Shown one piece after another: positions 38,401-50,330 of a stretch of 64,000 nt of DNA. The position numbers and the translations under genes are program-made. Each line of letters opens with the position of its first letter. The stretch's first letter is position 1. The stretch is taken from positions 162,122 through 226,121 of the forward strand of contig NW_019775687.1 in assembly GCF_001039355.2 (NCBI RefSeq), read 5' to 3'. Origin of the DNA: Lingula anatina (taxonomy: Eukaryota > Brachiopoda > Lingulata > Lingulida > Lingulidae). A model generated the notes under the pieces. That model was not told the origin of the DNA and did no database searches. It saw only the letters and a program-made list of their open reading frames with translations.

Positions 38401-38973
38401 TTCAGCCATTATAGAAGTTGAATTCTGTCTGATTAACAGTTAAGTTTAAATCTTACTTAGCACATAACACAGATAAAATTGTATATCAAATTCAAATTCC
38501 ATTACATTGCCAAAAAGTGGTAATGTTATATATATAGTCTAATATGGATATAGCATGTTCCATTTAACCCCTCTGCAACATGCTTTGGAAAGGATCACTT
38601 TAGTTAGGGCAATTTAGTATTTATAAACCACAGGCTTTAAAACCCTTATAATATTTTCTCTCTTCACCACTATATTGTGTCACTCACAGCATTCTGTTTC
38701 CTGTTGACATCATGTAAATGGTCTTGTCAGTTTATTTTTACTAGGTTTGTTCCCTTTTTCTGGATAGCTCAGCGTTTTGTGGTTTTTTGGCATGGCCTCC
38801 GTATCTAGCCATTTCTAGCTTATAGTTGTCGAGTTTTAATAACAATCAATTCTTAGTGGTTTACCATCTTATAGTAATATTCCTGTGTCTCATCTGTCAA
38901 TTTCCTGTTAGAATCTGCTTCAGAATGGTGTTGAGTGGGTCTCTGTTGTGAATGGAGGGGAATTTCATTGGCG

Positions 38974-38998
38974 TCTCTCTCTCTCTCTCTCTCTCTCT
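38974..38998. repeat. (CT)n microsatellite
   Basis: About 12 CT units after GCGT. It could act as a polypyrimidine tract, but no exon follows. Confidence 0.9.
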
Positions 38999-40011
38999 TA
39001 TGGCAGCAAATGCTGTCGGATTGATTGAGTCACTTTGGTTTGTCAGCTAGTGAGCCAATTAGTGGTCTGAGAGCATTGATTAAACAAATTTTGTTGTAGA
39101 TACCTGCATATATTTATTTTGTCAAAATAGTAATATTAAGGTTGGTTGTAATTTAATTTGATTTACAGCTGAGAGAGAAGGTAACAGCTGTTGATAGATC
39201 GAGTCATATATAAAAATGTCAGACTTCTTTTTTTAGCTTGTTTGATGATTTACGTGAAGTCATTTATTTATGAAGGACTGAGCTTTGGATTAAAGGATGT
39301 GTGAAACTTTTCATCTTTCAGTAAAGATATCTTTTTAACAACCTTGATTGTTATGTCATAAGGATATGACTACATGTGAAGATCAGATGTTAACAGGATA
39401 AATGAAGTTATTTGCTTTTATCAGGGTACTGTACATTTCTTATATATCAGATAATGGAGTCATTCTTGCATATATTTGGGTACAGTGCTTGTACTCTTTT
39501 GGTTTTTCTAAATTACAAAATTTCACCAAGATCTTATGAAAGGAAAATGATAAAAAAGACCTAACATTCAATTAATTTTTTAGTCAAAATGGGCTTTCTT
39601 TAACACAGAAAATTTCTGTGCTAGCTTGAGCCTCGATATAATTATCAATCATTTCTGATTATAAAGAAGAGATGAAAGTTAGGATTTAATAATTAGTAAG
39701 AAGTATCCTTTGATCTCCTCACTGCATGCTTTTGGTCTCAACATGAGATTTTATTATTAGCTAATAAAATTATTCTGTGTTGCCCCCTCAAGGTTGTGAA
39801 GGAGTATAAGCACTGGTCCCAAACACAATATACAAAATGTAGAGCGGTATCTGTCGCATCTGCGAGTGATTCACAGTGCCACAGGTCTGATCCATATGTG
39901 TTTCACATAAAGTCATAAAAGACAAAGTGCTGATGTAATCTCTTGAATTATATACATCACATAAAAATTAATAGGACAATTTGTGACATTACTTAGAAGA
40001 GAACATGTATG

Positions 40012-42047
40012 CAGGGGCGTAACCAGACCTTTTAAAATTGTACGCACAGAATTTTAAAATTCCCAGGTATAGCTAAATGTAGAACGACTTACGCAAAAGA
40101 TGAAGGGCAGTTTAAATTATATGTGCCAAATATAATAGCTTAGTTTTCACCGTTTATAAAATCATTACTTAAAGTTTAAAATATTCCCTCAATATGATTA
40201 AGTTCCAGTAAATTATTTCACCCAGAACCAACGCTTTTTCCGGGATTGGGGTACAGGCCATACATAATTGCCATCTGTATCTTACTTCAAAATTTCAGGG
40301 CCTCAAACTTTTCCAAAAGCCGTGAGCGGGGGTGGGGGTGGGGGTGGGGTAAAAATTAATGGAATCTTTTTTTAATAATAAATTTCATTGGGAAAGAGGG
40401 TTAATAATAATTGATACCGATCTCCCGTCACGCTCTTCCACGAAAGAACGCCCTTGTATGAATATAAAAATTGCCTTCTCGTCTCGCTCGGATCGCGAAC
40501 GATCTCTGGCTGACGATCTTCTGCGAATGAAGTCCATTGAACGAATGTGAAAATTGCTTTCTCTTTTCGCTCAGATCATGCTCGATCTCCTGCTGAAGAT
40601 ACGAAAATTGGCTTCTCATCTCGCTGCGGTCGGTAACTATCTCTTGTTCCCGATCCTCGGTTAACGAAGTCTCTTGAACAAATATGAAAATTGCCTTCCC
40701 GTCTCTTTCGGATTGCGAACAATCTTTCGCCGAAGATATAAAAATTGCCTTTCTTATGTATTAGCTTTGTCAGGTGCCACACGTATGAAGATCCGAAAGG
40801 TGTCCCCTTTCATAATTTGGCGGCAAGTTAGGTCATATTTCTTTTAGGGCCTACACGTGTTTTGTATCGAATGTAGATCATTCTTGTCACTTCTGCATTA
40901 TGTATTTTAAAGTTAATGGAAATATTTTATTGTGTTTTGTAAGCTTTAGGTGGTAGTTACGTCGTGACTGAAAAACAACGTGCACTACAAAGTAGTATAA
41001 TATTCATACGTCAAATTACTGCAAGGGATCTTCATACGACGTCCACGGCTGCCCCGACAAGTCAAGACTTTTTTAATCGTAAGCCGGCCGTGATGCCAGC
41101 GGCCGTCCAAATGGCAGCTGGAGGGCTTGCTGGGAAAACCCTTGCCAGGAATGGTATATTTATTGAACTAGGGGCTTACTGACGCAAACTTTGGGAACAT
41201 ATGCAAATTATGCTCGCTTTTATCAAGCTAAATTCTAAATAACGGTGAGGCACCTTTGTTCGATGTGGTTTGTTGCGGTTATCCCGAGTTGTCAGAAAAT
41301 AATCTTAAGAACAGTTGATCGTTGTAGGATTCTTAAACCTTCTTGCTATCGAATGTAGATCATTCTTGTCACATGTCATACATGTATCCATGGTCAGCTT
41401 AATGATGAATCTTCTAAAAGTTGAACTTATATATGGTATCATTCAAAATCAACCGATTATATTACAGGATAAAGCTGTTTGTTTGTGAAAATTGCCCATA
41501 TCACCCTGTTAGTTTAGAGGGTTAAGCTGGGTCAAGTCCGTGTCAAAATTCTTTAGAGCTTTGCAGGAAATATTTTTTGTTTCTCTGTCTCCTTATAAAG
41601 CCCGTTGTCCAGTTAGTATCTAGTGTCCCCAGGTCTGCAGGAGCTGCTCTTTGAAAATAACTCAGGTAGATTTTTATCTGAGATAAATATCGCCAGCGAG
41701 TGTGCATTCGACACACTTAAGACAAAGGCTACCTGAGAGTTGAAGGGCATTCAAACCTCCAATTAAGAGGTAAAGGAAGTTCCAGCTAGATGGACGATTA
41801 AGATAGGACTTCTGGAGGTAGCTAGTATTGTTTATTTACCTCAGTTAACTCGGGGGGGGCGTCAGAACAATGGTGCGTATACGAATTATACAGAAGATTT
41901 GTACATTCAGGTGACTCTAACTTGCAATCGAAGAGGATTTTCGATTATTTTTCGTGAAGAATACACTAAATTTATAGAGAATAATATCATCATTGGCTCA
42001 AAAAATTGTACGCACAGTGCATCCGTGCGTATGCCTAGTTACGCCCA
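40012..42047. mobile_element. hAT-like DNA element, about 2 kb, no transposase seen
   Basis: Begins CAGGGGCGTAACCAGAC; read from the far end on the opposite strand it begins ATGGGCGTAACTAGGC, so the termini are inverted repeats of about 14 bp. GTACGCAC-type strings are repeated just inside both ends. Flanks CATGTATG (40004-40011) and TGTGTATG (42048-42055) agree at 6 of 8 positions, an imperfect 8-bp duplication. The interior is richer in CpG than the host DNA, holds a 137-bp tandem repeat (40467-40750) and a 26-bp exact direct repeat (40865-40890 and 41347-41372). Open frames inside show no transposase motif, so it is probably non-autonomous or decayed. Confidence 0.65.
40467..40750. repeat. 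Tandem repeat of 137 bp with 83+54 substructure
   Basis: AAAATTG recurs at 40467, 40550, 40604, 40687 and 40741, giving spacings of 83, 54, 83 and 54. This makes two full 137-bp units plus the start of a third. Each subunit continues with TTCTCGTCTCGCTCGGATCG-like sequence, then a CGATCT block and a GAAGAT or GAAGTC block. Identity between units is moderate, so the array is old. It is CpG-rich and lies inside the hAT-like element. Overlapping open frames on both strands are a product of this repeat. Confidence 0.75.
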
Positions 42048-43306
42048 TGTGTATGTGAAGACATAAAAGTTTATCGTATGTTCACAGTGTCAAAGACTTG
42101 TAAATTTCTAACAAATATATAAAGATCAAGGGGAGGAAATAGAAAATGATAGGGTTGGAGGCCTCGAGAGAATTATAGCTAGCCATCTACAGGCCTCATA
42201 AAAGACAATTTGCTTATACAAGCCTTACATTTAGGAGCACGAATGCCCAAATTAAAAACCCAAGCCACTAATTAGAACCTGAATGTAAAATTAGTAGCCA
42301 TGAGCACAGTGTCAAAGCGCATGGACATACGATTTGGCCAGCTTTTATCCAGGTTTCTGACTGTACACATACGGATTATTTTCGTCAATTCAGAAATATC
42401 TTCAATATCCTCTTGGAGATTCCTAGTGGAAAAAGAGCAACATTTTCCTCTTTGATGAAAGATAAAAAATTACTGACATCTATAAATAAACATACATAAA
42501 AAAATATCAAAACAAACCAAATTAATATAATCGTATTGTCAACTAATAACTATATTGCAGGTTGATACAGCAGCAGTGTGCATTCAACAATCTCTTGCTC
42601 ATATGGCATATACCGCATATTAACAAGTCATGGTTTGTAGTGTGTGCATGTGGCTACTAACTTTATGTTCCAGTTCTTGATTCTTGGCTCAAGGTGTTTA
42701 TTTTGGCATGCATGCTCACAAATCTGAGCCACGAATTCAAAATGTGTAATCCATTCATAATGCCTGATCTAGTGCTTAGTTCTTTTCCAATATCTTGCAT
42801 AATCAATCTGTTACTTTTGCACTGGTCAATCATTGTATCTGATATTAATTAACCTAACAACATGCTCCACCCACCCTTTGAGACCACTTTACCCAGGACA
42901 AACTAGGGTACGTAAGGCTAGGTGAATCACATTTCATGACATATTTTTTCTCACAATTGAAAAGGAATTTTTTTTCGATTAGTTCATCTCCATTAAAATT
43001 AAATCAACAAGGCACTGTGTTCAAAAAGAACCAAACATAGGCACAACAATATTACTTTTTTGCCATTTCAGTAGTAGATATCTGACTTTTTTCTGTAGTC
43101 TTCATAAAACAAGAACTCTCTGCACAGGTGGCATTGAATATCTATTAGATAATCTTAAGGCTAAGGTTGTCATTTTTTTTTTTCATTTTACTATTTATTG
43201 CTATCATTTTCTACTTCAAAAAATTGGGATAACCAAGCTTTCGTCTGCTGACATGGATACAGTGCTTTCTTATTTGGGGGGAACAATAAAACTTGTGACT
43301 ATTTAA

Positions 43307-43465
43307 AGGGATAACAACTGTTTGTAAGATATCCATATTTTACAATAAATACATTGTAAACACATTGTATAATAAATTCTATTTTACCACCAAAACGGGG
43401 GTTAACACAATTATATTGCTTTTTACCACCAAAACGGGGGTTAACACAATTATATTGCTTTTCAC
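43307..43465 (-). mobile_element. T2-type MITE, truncated copy 5 with internal duplication
   Basis: Starts after TTAA (43303-43306) with AGGGATAACAACTG and follows copy 2 through TACAATAAATACATTGTAAAC and the TTTTACCACCAAAACG block. It then contains a 39-bp direct tandem duplication (43382-43420 and 43421-43459) starting TTTTACCACCAAAACGGGGG. The distal half is missing. Confidence 0.7.
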
Positions 43466-43519
43466 ATGTTGGTCCGTTCATCAGTCCATCCTTTTACACC
43501 CAATAAATAGAGAACAGTT

Positions 43520-43521
<2 letters not shown>

Positions 43522-43581
<60 letters not shown>
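43522..43581. repeat. (TA)30 microsatellite
   Basis: About 60 bp of uninterrupted TA units followed by TGCATATGCATATA. Likely prone to length variation and cruciform extrusion. Confidence 0.95.
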
Positions 43582-43584
<3 letters not shown>

Positions 43585-44236
43585 TATGCATATATCAGGT
43601 GGAAATGAACATGACACATTATATAAGCATTCTTTAACTAGTTTATACCATTTTGGTTCTATATGTCATGTTTCATGAATGAAATATTGTTATTTGGTCA
43701 CATTCTTCAACTTCTTTATGAAAAAGTTCTTTTGTATTTGAGGTTGTTGCTGCCATTGTTTTTTATCTTCTTCCAGTATGCTGCATGACCCCAAATGATC
43801 TGTTCTTAATGTTCCCAATGTTTGAGTTTATGCCTTACAATATTTCTTGTGCACCATATTTTCTTTACAATAAATGACAGTATTGTTTTGGGTCAAAACA
43901 AGAAATCTGTGTCCTCGAAGGAAACATCTGAGTCATCAGGCTATAGGTCCAAGTGCAGAAGCAGCCTTTAGCACATATAATTTTACTCTGTAAGTAATGT
44001 ATATGTGCTATTGATTGGTAAAGGTTGTCACTAGTTCTTCCATTTCATAATAGGAATAAATTGGATAACATGCAGATATTCACCATTATTTCATTTGACT
44101 GTGAGGATTACTTGGTCTTTAGCTCCAAGCAGTAATAAAACATTCACTGATCAAATGCTTAAAGAATAGTTGATTAAATTGAATTATTCTTGTACTGTGT
44201 TCCTGTGAACCATTTCTCATATGCAAACTCCCACAA

Positions 44237-44259
44237 TTTTTCTTTTTTTTTTTCTTTTT

Positions 44260-44293
<34 letters not shown>
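44237..44293. repeat. Long poly-T tract with sparse C
   Basis: About 57 bp of T with three C interruptions, ending in an uninterrupted T run of over 30. The length in the assembly is probably unreliable. Confidence 0.9.
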
Positions 44294-44294
<1 letters not shown>

Positions 44295-44950
44295 AGTTAA
44301 TGCTTGAATAAAAAGTTGTATTGTACCCTTGGATTTCACATATATATAAACATTTGCTTTAAGGTAAGTCATGTAAGGCATTCACCAGTAACAGTTCCAC
44401 CAGCATAAGAGATTTGATTGGACTATATGTTATACGTATGCAGAGGTGTGGGTTTGAGCTAAGTATACTAATATTGTAAAATCTTTTTTTTTTTGTAAAA
44501 AGTGTTCAAGCTTACGGGCATCACATCTGTAGAAACATGGCACTTGTTGGCAACTGTTTAAGTCAAAATTACAATGACCCTAAATTGTAGGTTCTGGGGG
44601 AAACACAGTGGTCTCCCAGCACTATGTATTTTTAAATTATATTTTATTATATAAGGTTACTTGTTTAAATAATGGGAAAGTAAACAGTTTATAGAAAACC
44701 TCTGCAACTTACCATGTTCAAACCACACATTAAGTTTCCCAGAAGTGATGCTAAAATGGACAGTGTAGCACTATATATATGTTTATAATGATAATCGACT
44801 TCATTTGATTTTAATTTGGAATTTTTTTTTCAAGCAAATCTTCTTTACATGGGTTACCTCTCTGGATCCCTTGTTATTGGAATACACTTTACATGAGAAG
44901 GATGTTTATTTTTTCTTTGTCATGTAAATCCTGAAATAAAGCATTATTAT

Positions 44951-44977
44951 AATTATTATTATTATTATTATTATTAT
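44951..44977. repeat. (ATT)9 microsatellite
   Basis: Trinucleotide run following GCATTATTATA. Confidence 0.9.
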
Positions 44978-45313
44978 GTAGCTTAATAGACTAAAATTCA
45001 ATCACTAGATTTTAATGTTAATGGCACAAGACCTACAAGCTTAAGGTTTGATTAAAAAAAAAAGAGGATCAGCACATGCACACGTCTGTTATACACAGGT
45101 AAGACCTGCTACTTACCCGCTTTTATTGTAATTTGATTGGCAGGACTAAAAACAGCATCATGATAGGCCGCTAAAGCTGTGCTAGGTATATGGAGAAGAA
45201 CCATCTATTTTTGCTGTTTAATTAAGCAGCAGTAGTTGTAATCAGCATGAGGCATCTGGCTGCCACTGTGTAGAACTAGCACTGGCTCTACCACTCTCTG
45301 CTGATCTGGTCAG

Positions 45314-45556
45314 GGGCATAGCTGTTCCTATATGGATACTTGACTTGACGAGGCAGACACAAATGAAGTACCAGAGCCATACATACATAAGGATTATCAG
45401 CTGTCCACAGTTGGAGACAGCACATTGTATCTTTGAAAGATTTTCGGTGTCAGCTGAAGAATCTCCAGCCCGAATCTCAGAGGTCAGACCTTCAAGATTG
45501 GAAAATTTTCATTCACTCATTTCAGATTTTTTCAAGAGCTACAGTGCAATCCAGAG
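45314..45556 (+). other. Candidate cassette or alternative N-terminal exon, 243 nt
   Basis: The segment follows a pyrimidine-rich acceptor (CTCTGCTGATCTGGTCAG) and ends at CAGAG|GTGATA. It is open in one frame with both borders in phase 2, so it could sit between the short N-terminal exon (ends AG|) and the shared exon at 56315 without breaking the frame. The predicted peptide is not low-complexity; it includes FSVSAEESPARISEVRPSRL and ends DFFKSYSAIQR. Alternatively an ATG at 45363 could make it a third first exon. No homologue is recognised, and phase agreement alone occurs by chance one time in three. Confidence 0.3.
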
Positions 45557-46526
45557 GTGATACCATGAGCCAGGAGATTGTGAAATATAGTATGTTGTTT
45601 GACAGGTAGTGATGTAGATGAATTTGCTTTCTAGCCATTTACCCAGTGTTTATAGACAGGCAGTCAGAAGGTAGTATTAGTTACTATATACATCAGTGAT
45701 TCATGGGAGAGCTTGAAAGGTCTGCTATGGTAGTGTTAGTTACCAGAACCTAATTAAACCTGAGCTTATAAGAGGTCATAAGGTAATTGTTTTCTTTTGT
45801 GTCATTGACTCTCAGGTTGCTTTTCATTCCCTTGATGTAACAGACTAGGGTTATGTAATCTGGACTCATTCAAGGAAAGATTAAGGTGATTTCAGCTGAA
45901 ATGTTGAACCCAATCAAGTGTGGCAAAAAAGAGCGGGATAAGTAAATTTCTTTGTGCTAATAGGAATATTTTTAGAATTTTGCTCAAATTTTATATGCTT
46001 AAATAAAACCATTTTCAGAAGTTGATTGTGAACTGGCGATGCTGCTTTGTACCTCAGACGGTTTTAGTTTGAAACAAGTCTGCCAGTTTACACTGCCAGA
46101 GAGACATGCTATGGAAGTCTTTCAGTTGTTTCATACGGTATTTATATTCCTGTATTGCAGAAACTCATCTGACAATTGTTAATGGGGATTATGCCAAACT
46201 AAGGTCACTTGGGCATGTTTTTTCCTTTTGCACCCAAATTACCAATTATCAAGTGCCAAGTCAATTATTAATTGTCAAGACAACTGAATATTTCACATTT
46301 TCTTTGACTACAGCATATTTATATGGGTAATATTATAGTTGAAAGTATGGTTTGGCATTTTTTTAACAGTTTTGAATTAAATAATGTGATAAATATGAAA
46401 GCTTAATATACTTGCTGATGAAATTTTATAATCATTTCATCAGCTATGTTTTGCATGAAGAATAAGTAAGGCAGTAATTTTTCTTCAATCAACAGCTAAT
46501 ATTAAAATTTGTTTACCTCCAGTATT

Positions 46527-46912
46527 TCAATACCTGAGCATCTTCATCAGGGAATAAGGATATCCATGTGCCTCTATACTTGCCCCCCCCCCCCTCCCAC
46601 TTTCCACCTCTTGCCTAAGGCCAGTACAGGTCAGGGAGGATTGCCCTATCATTTTTGCTGAGACTGGCTCCTGTCTTCTTGATGTGAATGGCTCAAGGAC
46701 TTTTTGTTGTTCGTTCAGTTCACAGTCTTTTGCTTCACCTTGATTTTTTTCAATTATGGGACCATGTAATATTTTAGGCCCATGTTCCCCCTCATGCTGG
46801 TTTAATGCTGATTTGCTGCCTCTATTGTTTACTGGTTTTTGGTGTTCTGTTGTTCTTTCAATCACTGATCTTTCTATTTCACCTGTGCATTTTTCAAAAT
46901 AGCCTTCTTATT
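46527..46912 (-). other. Unassigned minus-strand open frame
   Basis: An open stretch of over 110 codons on the minus strand gives a hydrophilic, mixed-composition peptide (for example IERTTEHQKPVNNRGSKSAL). It reads into a C12/G12 run at 46583-46594. In another frame beyond that run the sequence also looks peptide-like (TWISLFPDEDAQVLKYW) and ends at a GTAAAC that could be a donor. It may be a decayed exon, a mobile-element fragment with a homopolymer frameshift, or chance. No domain is recognised. Confidence 0.2.
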
Positions 46913-49900
46913 CAGTTGCATACATTATCCCAACAATGTCAATACTAGCTGCCAATAGAGAAAAATAACTGTTTTGTTCTTAGAAATTTTATGTGATTGA
47001 TTTTATCTTTTTAAAAGATGTTCCTAGAATTATGAGCTCTTATCAACTCTTATCAAGCTTTTGCCAAAATGCTGCTGCTTATCAGTTAATAGATAGTTGA
47101 AAAAGATTCCTTACAGTTCCATGGCCAGTTTGTAATTAAGTTTGTATCACCAAGGGAAAGAAATTGATTTAAATAGTCCATTCTTAAAAGAAAAATGGTA
47201 CCAAAGTGTTGTCAAGAGTGACAGAAAAAAATTGAACACTGCTGTATTGAGATTATATTCATCTTGTCAATTTAAGCCTAGAAAAGGAACTGGTAAAAAG
47301 ACTCAACATTGTAATATTCATGTGACAGACACACATCATGTGTGAAAGAAAATCTACTTCCACTTTTAAAGTGATAACTGGCCAGGACTTGGTGCTTATC
47401 AGTTGATATCAGTAAATAAAACCTGCTATGAATTTAATTCCTTTAAATTATTTGAATGGCCTCTGAATGTTTGCTAGTTTGTTTTCTATTACATTTAATG
47501 AGTCAGCACTTTGCAAATACTGGTATGACATTCATTTATGATTTAAGAATATACCCTAAAGTCCAGATATATCTACATGGGGACAGTTTACATCTGTATA
47601 TTTTTCACAAACGGGAGATACAACAAAGTGAAATCCAAACCCATTAGAAGATTCTCTGAAAATAAAAGGAACTACAGATATGAAAAAAAAAGATATCTGA
47701 TCAGTTTAATGGCAATGAAATTCATATATTTGTATGGAGAGAATATAGAGGTATTAGTTACGACCCACTGGGAATGATTTCCAAGAAAAACCGGATCAGA
47801 TGCATCCAGTTTAATGGGCTTTGCGAATTATTGCTTGAAGATCAAAATAACACTTAGCTTTGTCTGCTGGTTATAGTAATGGCTCAAAAATATATTAATA
47901 GCAAGCATATACAATATTCATCGATAAAATTGAAGTGAAAGCCAGCATTTCAACATGTCATTGAATTATTCACATCAGTACAAATGTTTGTTGTTAGACA
48001 AGGATGGTTGGATAAATGTGCATCATAGTGTATCATTGTTTTTTTTTCTTTTCTTTATTTTTATTGCATACCACGTATGTTACCAAGAATTATCATCATA
48101 CATTACTTGAGAACCATCATAACTTTTGATGAGTTAAAATAGTATATTTGGGTTTATTTCTAGCATCTGGTGAAGTAAAAAAAAATTTGATTATTGAAAT
48201 TTAATGTCATTTGATATATTCCTTCAGACAGGAAAACTGCCTGTCTGACAGGTCATGACCCCTTGTTATGCCAGAGGACCTGCAACATTTTTGATATCGC
48301 AGGTTCTCAGAATTGGCAAATTTCAAGCGAAAATACAATATGTAAAAATAAATTACACGAAATACAGACATACAATAAAACACTTAGTTCAGACCAGCAC
48401 AGAATTATGAGGACCTGCACATGTCCTCTTAGTGGACATTCAATATCTCAAAACTTTTTCCAATGCCTTTTTCCTATTGTAGTTTTACTATAAAGAAAAT
48501 TGAAAGCTATTATTTTGGCACATGAAAAAGAATGGCTATCTCCTTGAAAGCATTTGCCATCTAATAAACATATGAAAAGTTTACAGTATCACATAGAAAG
48601 AATTGTTTTAGAATTTTCAAATATGCCCATGAAATATAAATATCTTGGGCTTCATTTTAGCTGATGAATTAATATAATACAATACAATATAAAAAAGTAT
48701 AGATAGTGTTTTTTCCTTGAATGAATCATATTTAGGCCTCTTCCTTTAGTATAAGACTTGTTTTTTCAATCATTTAAAGATCTGCAGCACAGCATGCCTT
48801 ACCTAATTCTTTTATCCATCTCTAATTTGTAGATAGTTCTCTGATTTCTAGTGCATCAAACACATTGAAACCATTGCAGGATAATAATTGCTGGTAAATA
48901 TCAATAATCAGAGGGAAGAATAATACATTGATCCTGATGCTGAAGTCTTTCTCAATAATTATTACTGTGTGGATGTCAGGTAATATATAATTAGGTGTCA
49001 ATAGTATATATAGGGTGCAGTACTGGATAAGAATGGTTGGGATATATATATATATACACACACACATACACATTCATACAGGACTATAGCTCTGATATTT
49101 TGCTAGATCTTTCATCTCAATGGGAATCATCCAAGATAATAAAAAAAAGTGAGATCTCGTTTTATTTGGAAGAGAGTGGTGTCAGAAATAATGTCAAGCT
49201 AGTGATCCAGTGTGATATGGCAGCAAAGAAAAACTGACGGAGCTATACATAGATATTTTCTGGTCTTTAGTCCTGTAGAATTACAGTACATATTCACCAT
49301 GTTTTGCATGTGCTTTTGTATTTCTTTCTAAGACATCATTTCTGGTGTATAGAGTTTCGCCATTATTGCTGAAAGGTTAACACCACATCACACAGAATCT
49401 CACGCATTTTCTAGTCTCGTATGATGCCGCACAATGCTGACAGCCTCGTTTTAGGCTAAAACAGATTATTTCCATCAGAATTCTTACTGGGTAATTTCAA
49501 ATTATTTGAAAATCTTGAATACTTTTGGGATTTGGGCAATGGTAAGCAAAATGATGGTGGCTGAGACAAAATTGTTTTTTCAGCCAGAAGGGTTCTTTGA
49601 TGATATGGTGCTCATAATTTGATATCTAAGGCAACCCATTTGCTTTCCAATTATCTAAGTTTGATTCAGCATGATTCAGTTTTATGTCTAATTTTGTGCT
49701 TGACTACCCTATGGTATTAAGATGGTGAGTTCTCCATTCCACAGCAGGTTCACTTAATGAAAAGTATAGCTGCGATGTCTAGCTGGGATGAGTAAGTTTT
49801 TATCCATAGGCTTGAGTATAAGGCCCCATTCCCATAGACATGGGTCTACGTAGATCGTTCCAACTCTGCAGGGACTCTCACTGCGTGCAATCAGCTTAAC

Positions 49901-50089
49901 TGACAGCTCTATATGCTTAATTGCCAGTCCATTCTTAAGCTATTCTGTAATTTTGAAAAAGATATTCAGTTATCTTACTCTAACAGTAGAAAGCATATTT
50001 TTCTCAGAAAAAGGAGGAACATTTTTTTTAATTAATAGCATCAGATCAAATAAAAAGATATCTGCAGGCAATAAACTGTCATCACTGGT

Positions 50090-50330
50090 TGATATTAGTG
50101 TGGCTTGAAATCCATGACGTAGCTGAGTGTGTGGAGGAACAATCTGATTGGCTGAATGTGCAATCTTTCCACCCACATAGTGGCGTAGTAGATTGTATCT
50201 GTCTTAAGCAACGGGAATCAGGTGACCTGTGCCAAGAAGGTGCAGAGGAGAGTTTCCTGGAGGGCTGGGGTTACTGAGACAAGTGACACGTCTCATCACT
50301 GTTCCATCACTGGAGGCTATTTTAAGAAGC
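50090..50330 (+). promoter_or_regulatory. Possible promoter upstream of the long N-terminal exon
   Basis: A less AT-rich patch about 1.1 kb before the start codon at 51401. It holds a CRE-like TGACGTA (50114-50120), an inverted CCAAT box in a good context (CTGATTGGCTGA, near 50147) and, further down, a TATTTTAAG string (50318). Such a cluster is compatible with a separate promoter for the long isoform. No start site or donor can be fixed from sequence. Confidence 0.25.

Noticed and set aside
38974-39000. (CT)n tract as a splice acceptor tract
   Set aside because: No AG followed by a coherent exon downstream.
40359-41182. Several open frames on both strands in the 2-kb insertion
   Set aside because: Produced by the CpG-rich tandem repeat and element body; no transposase motif could be recognised.
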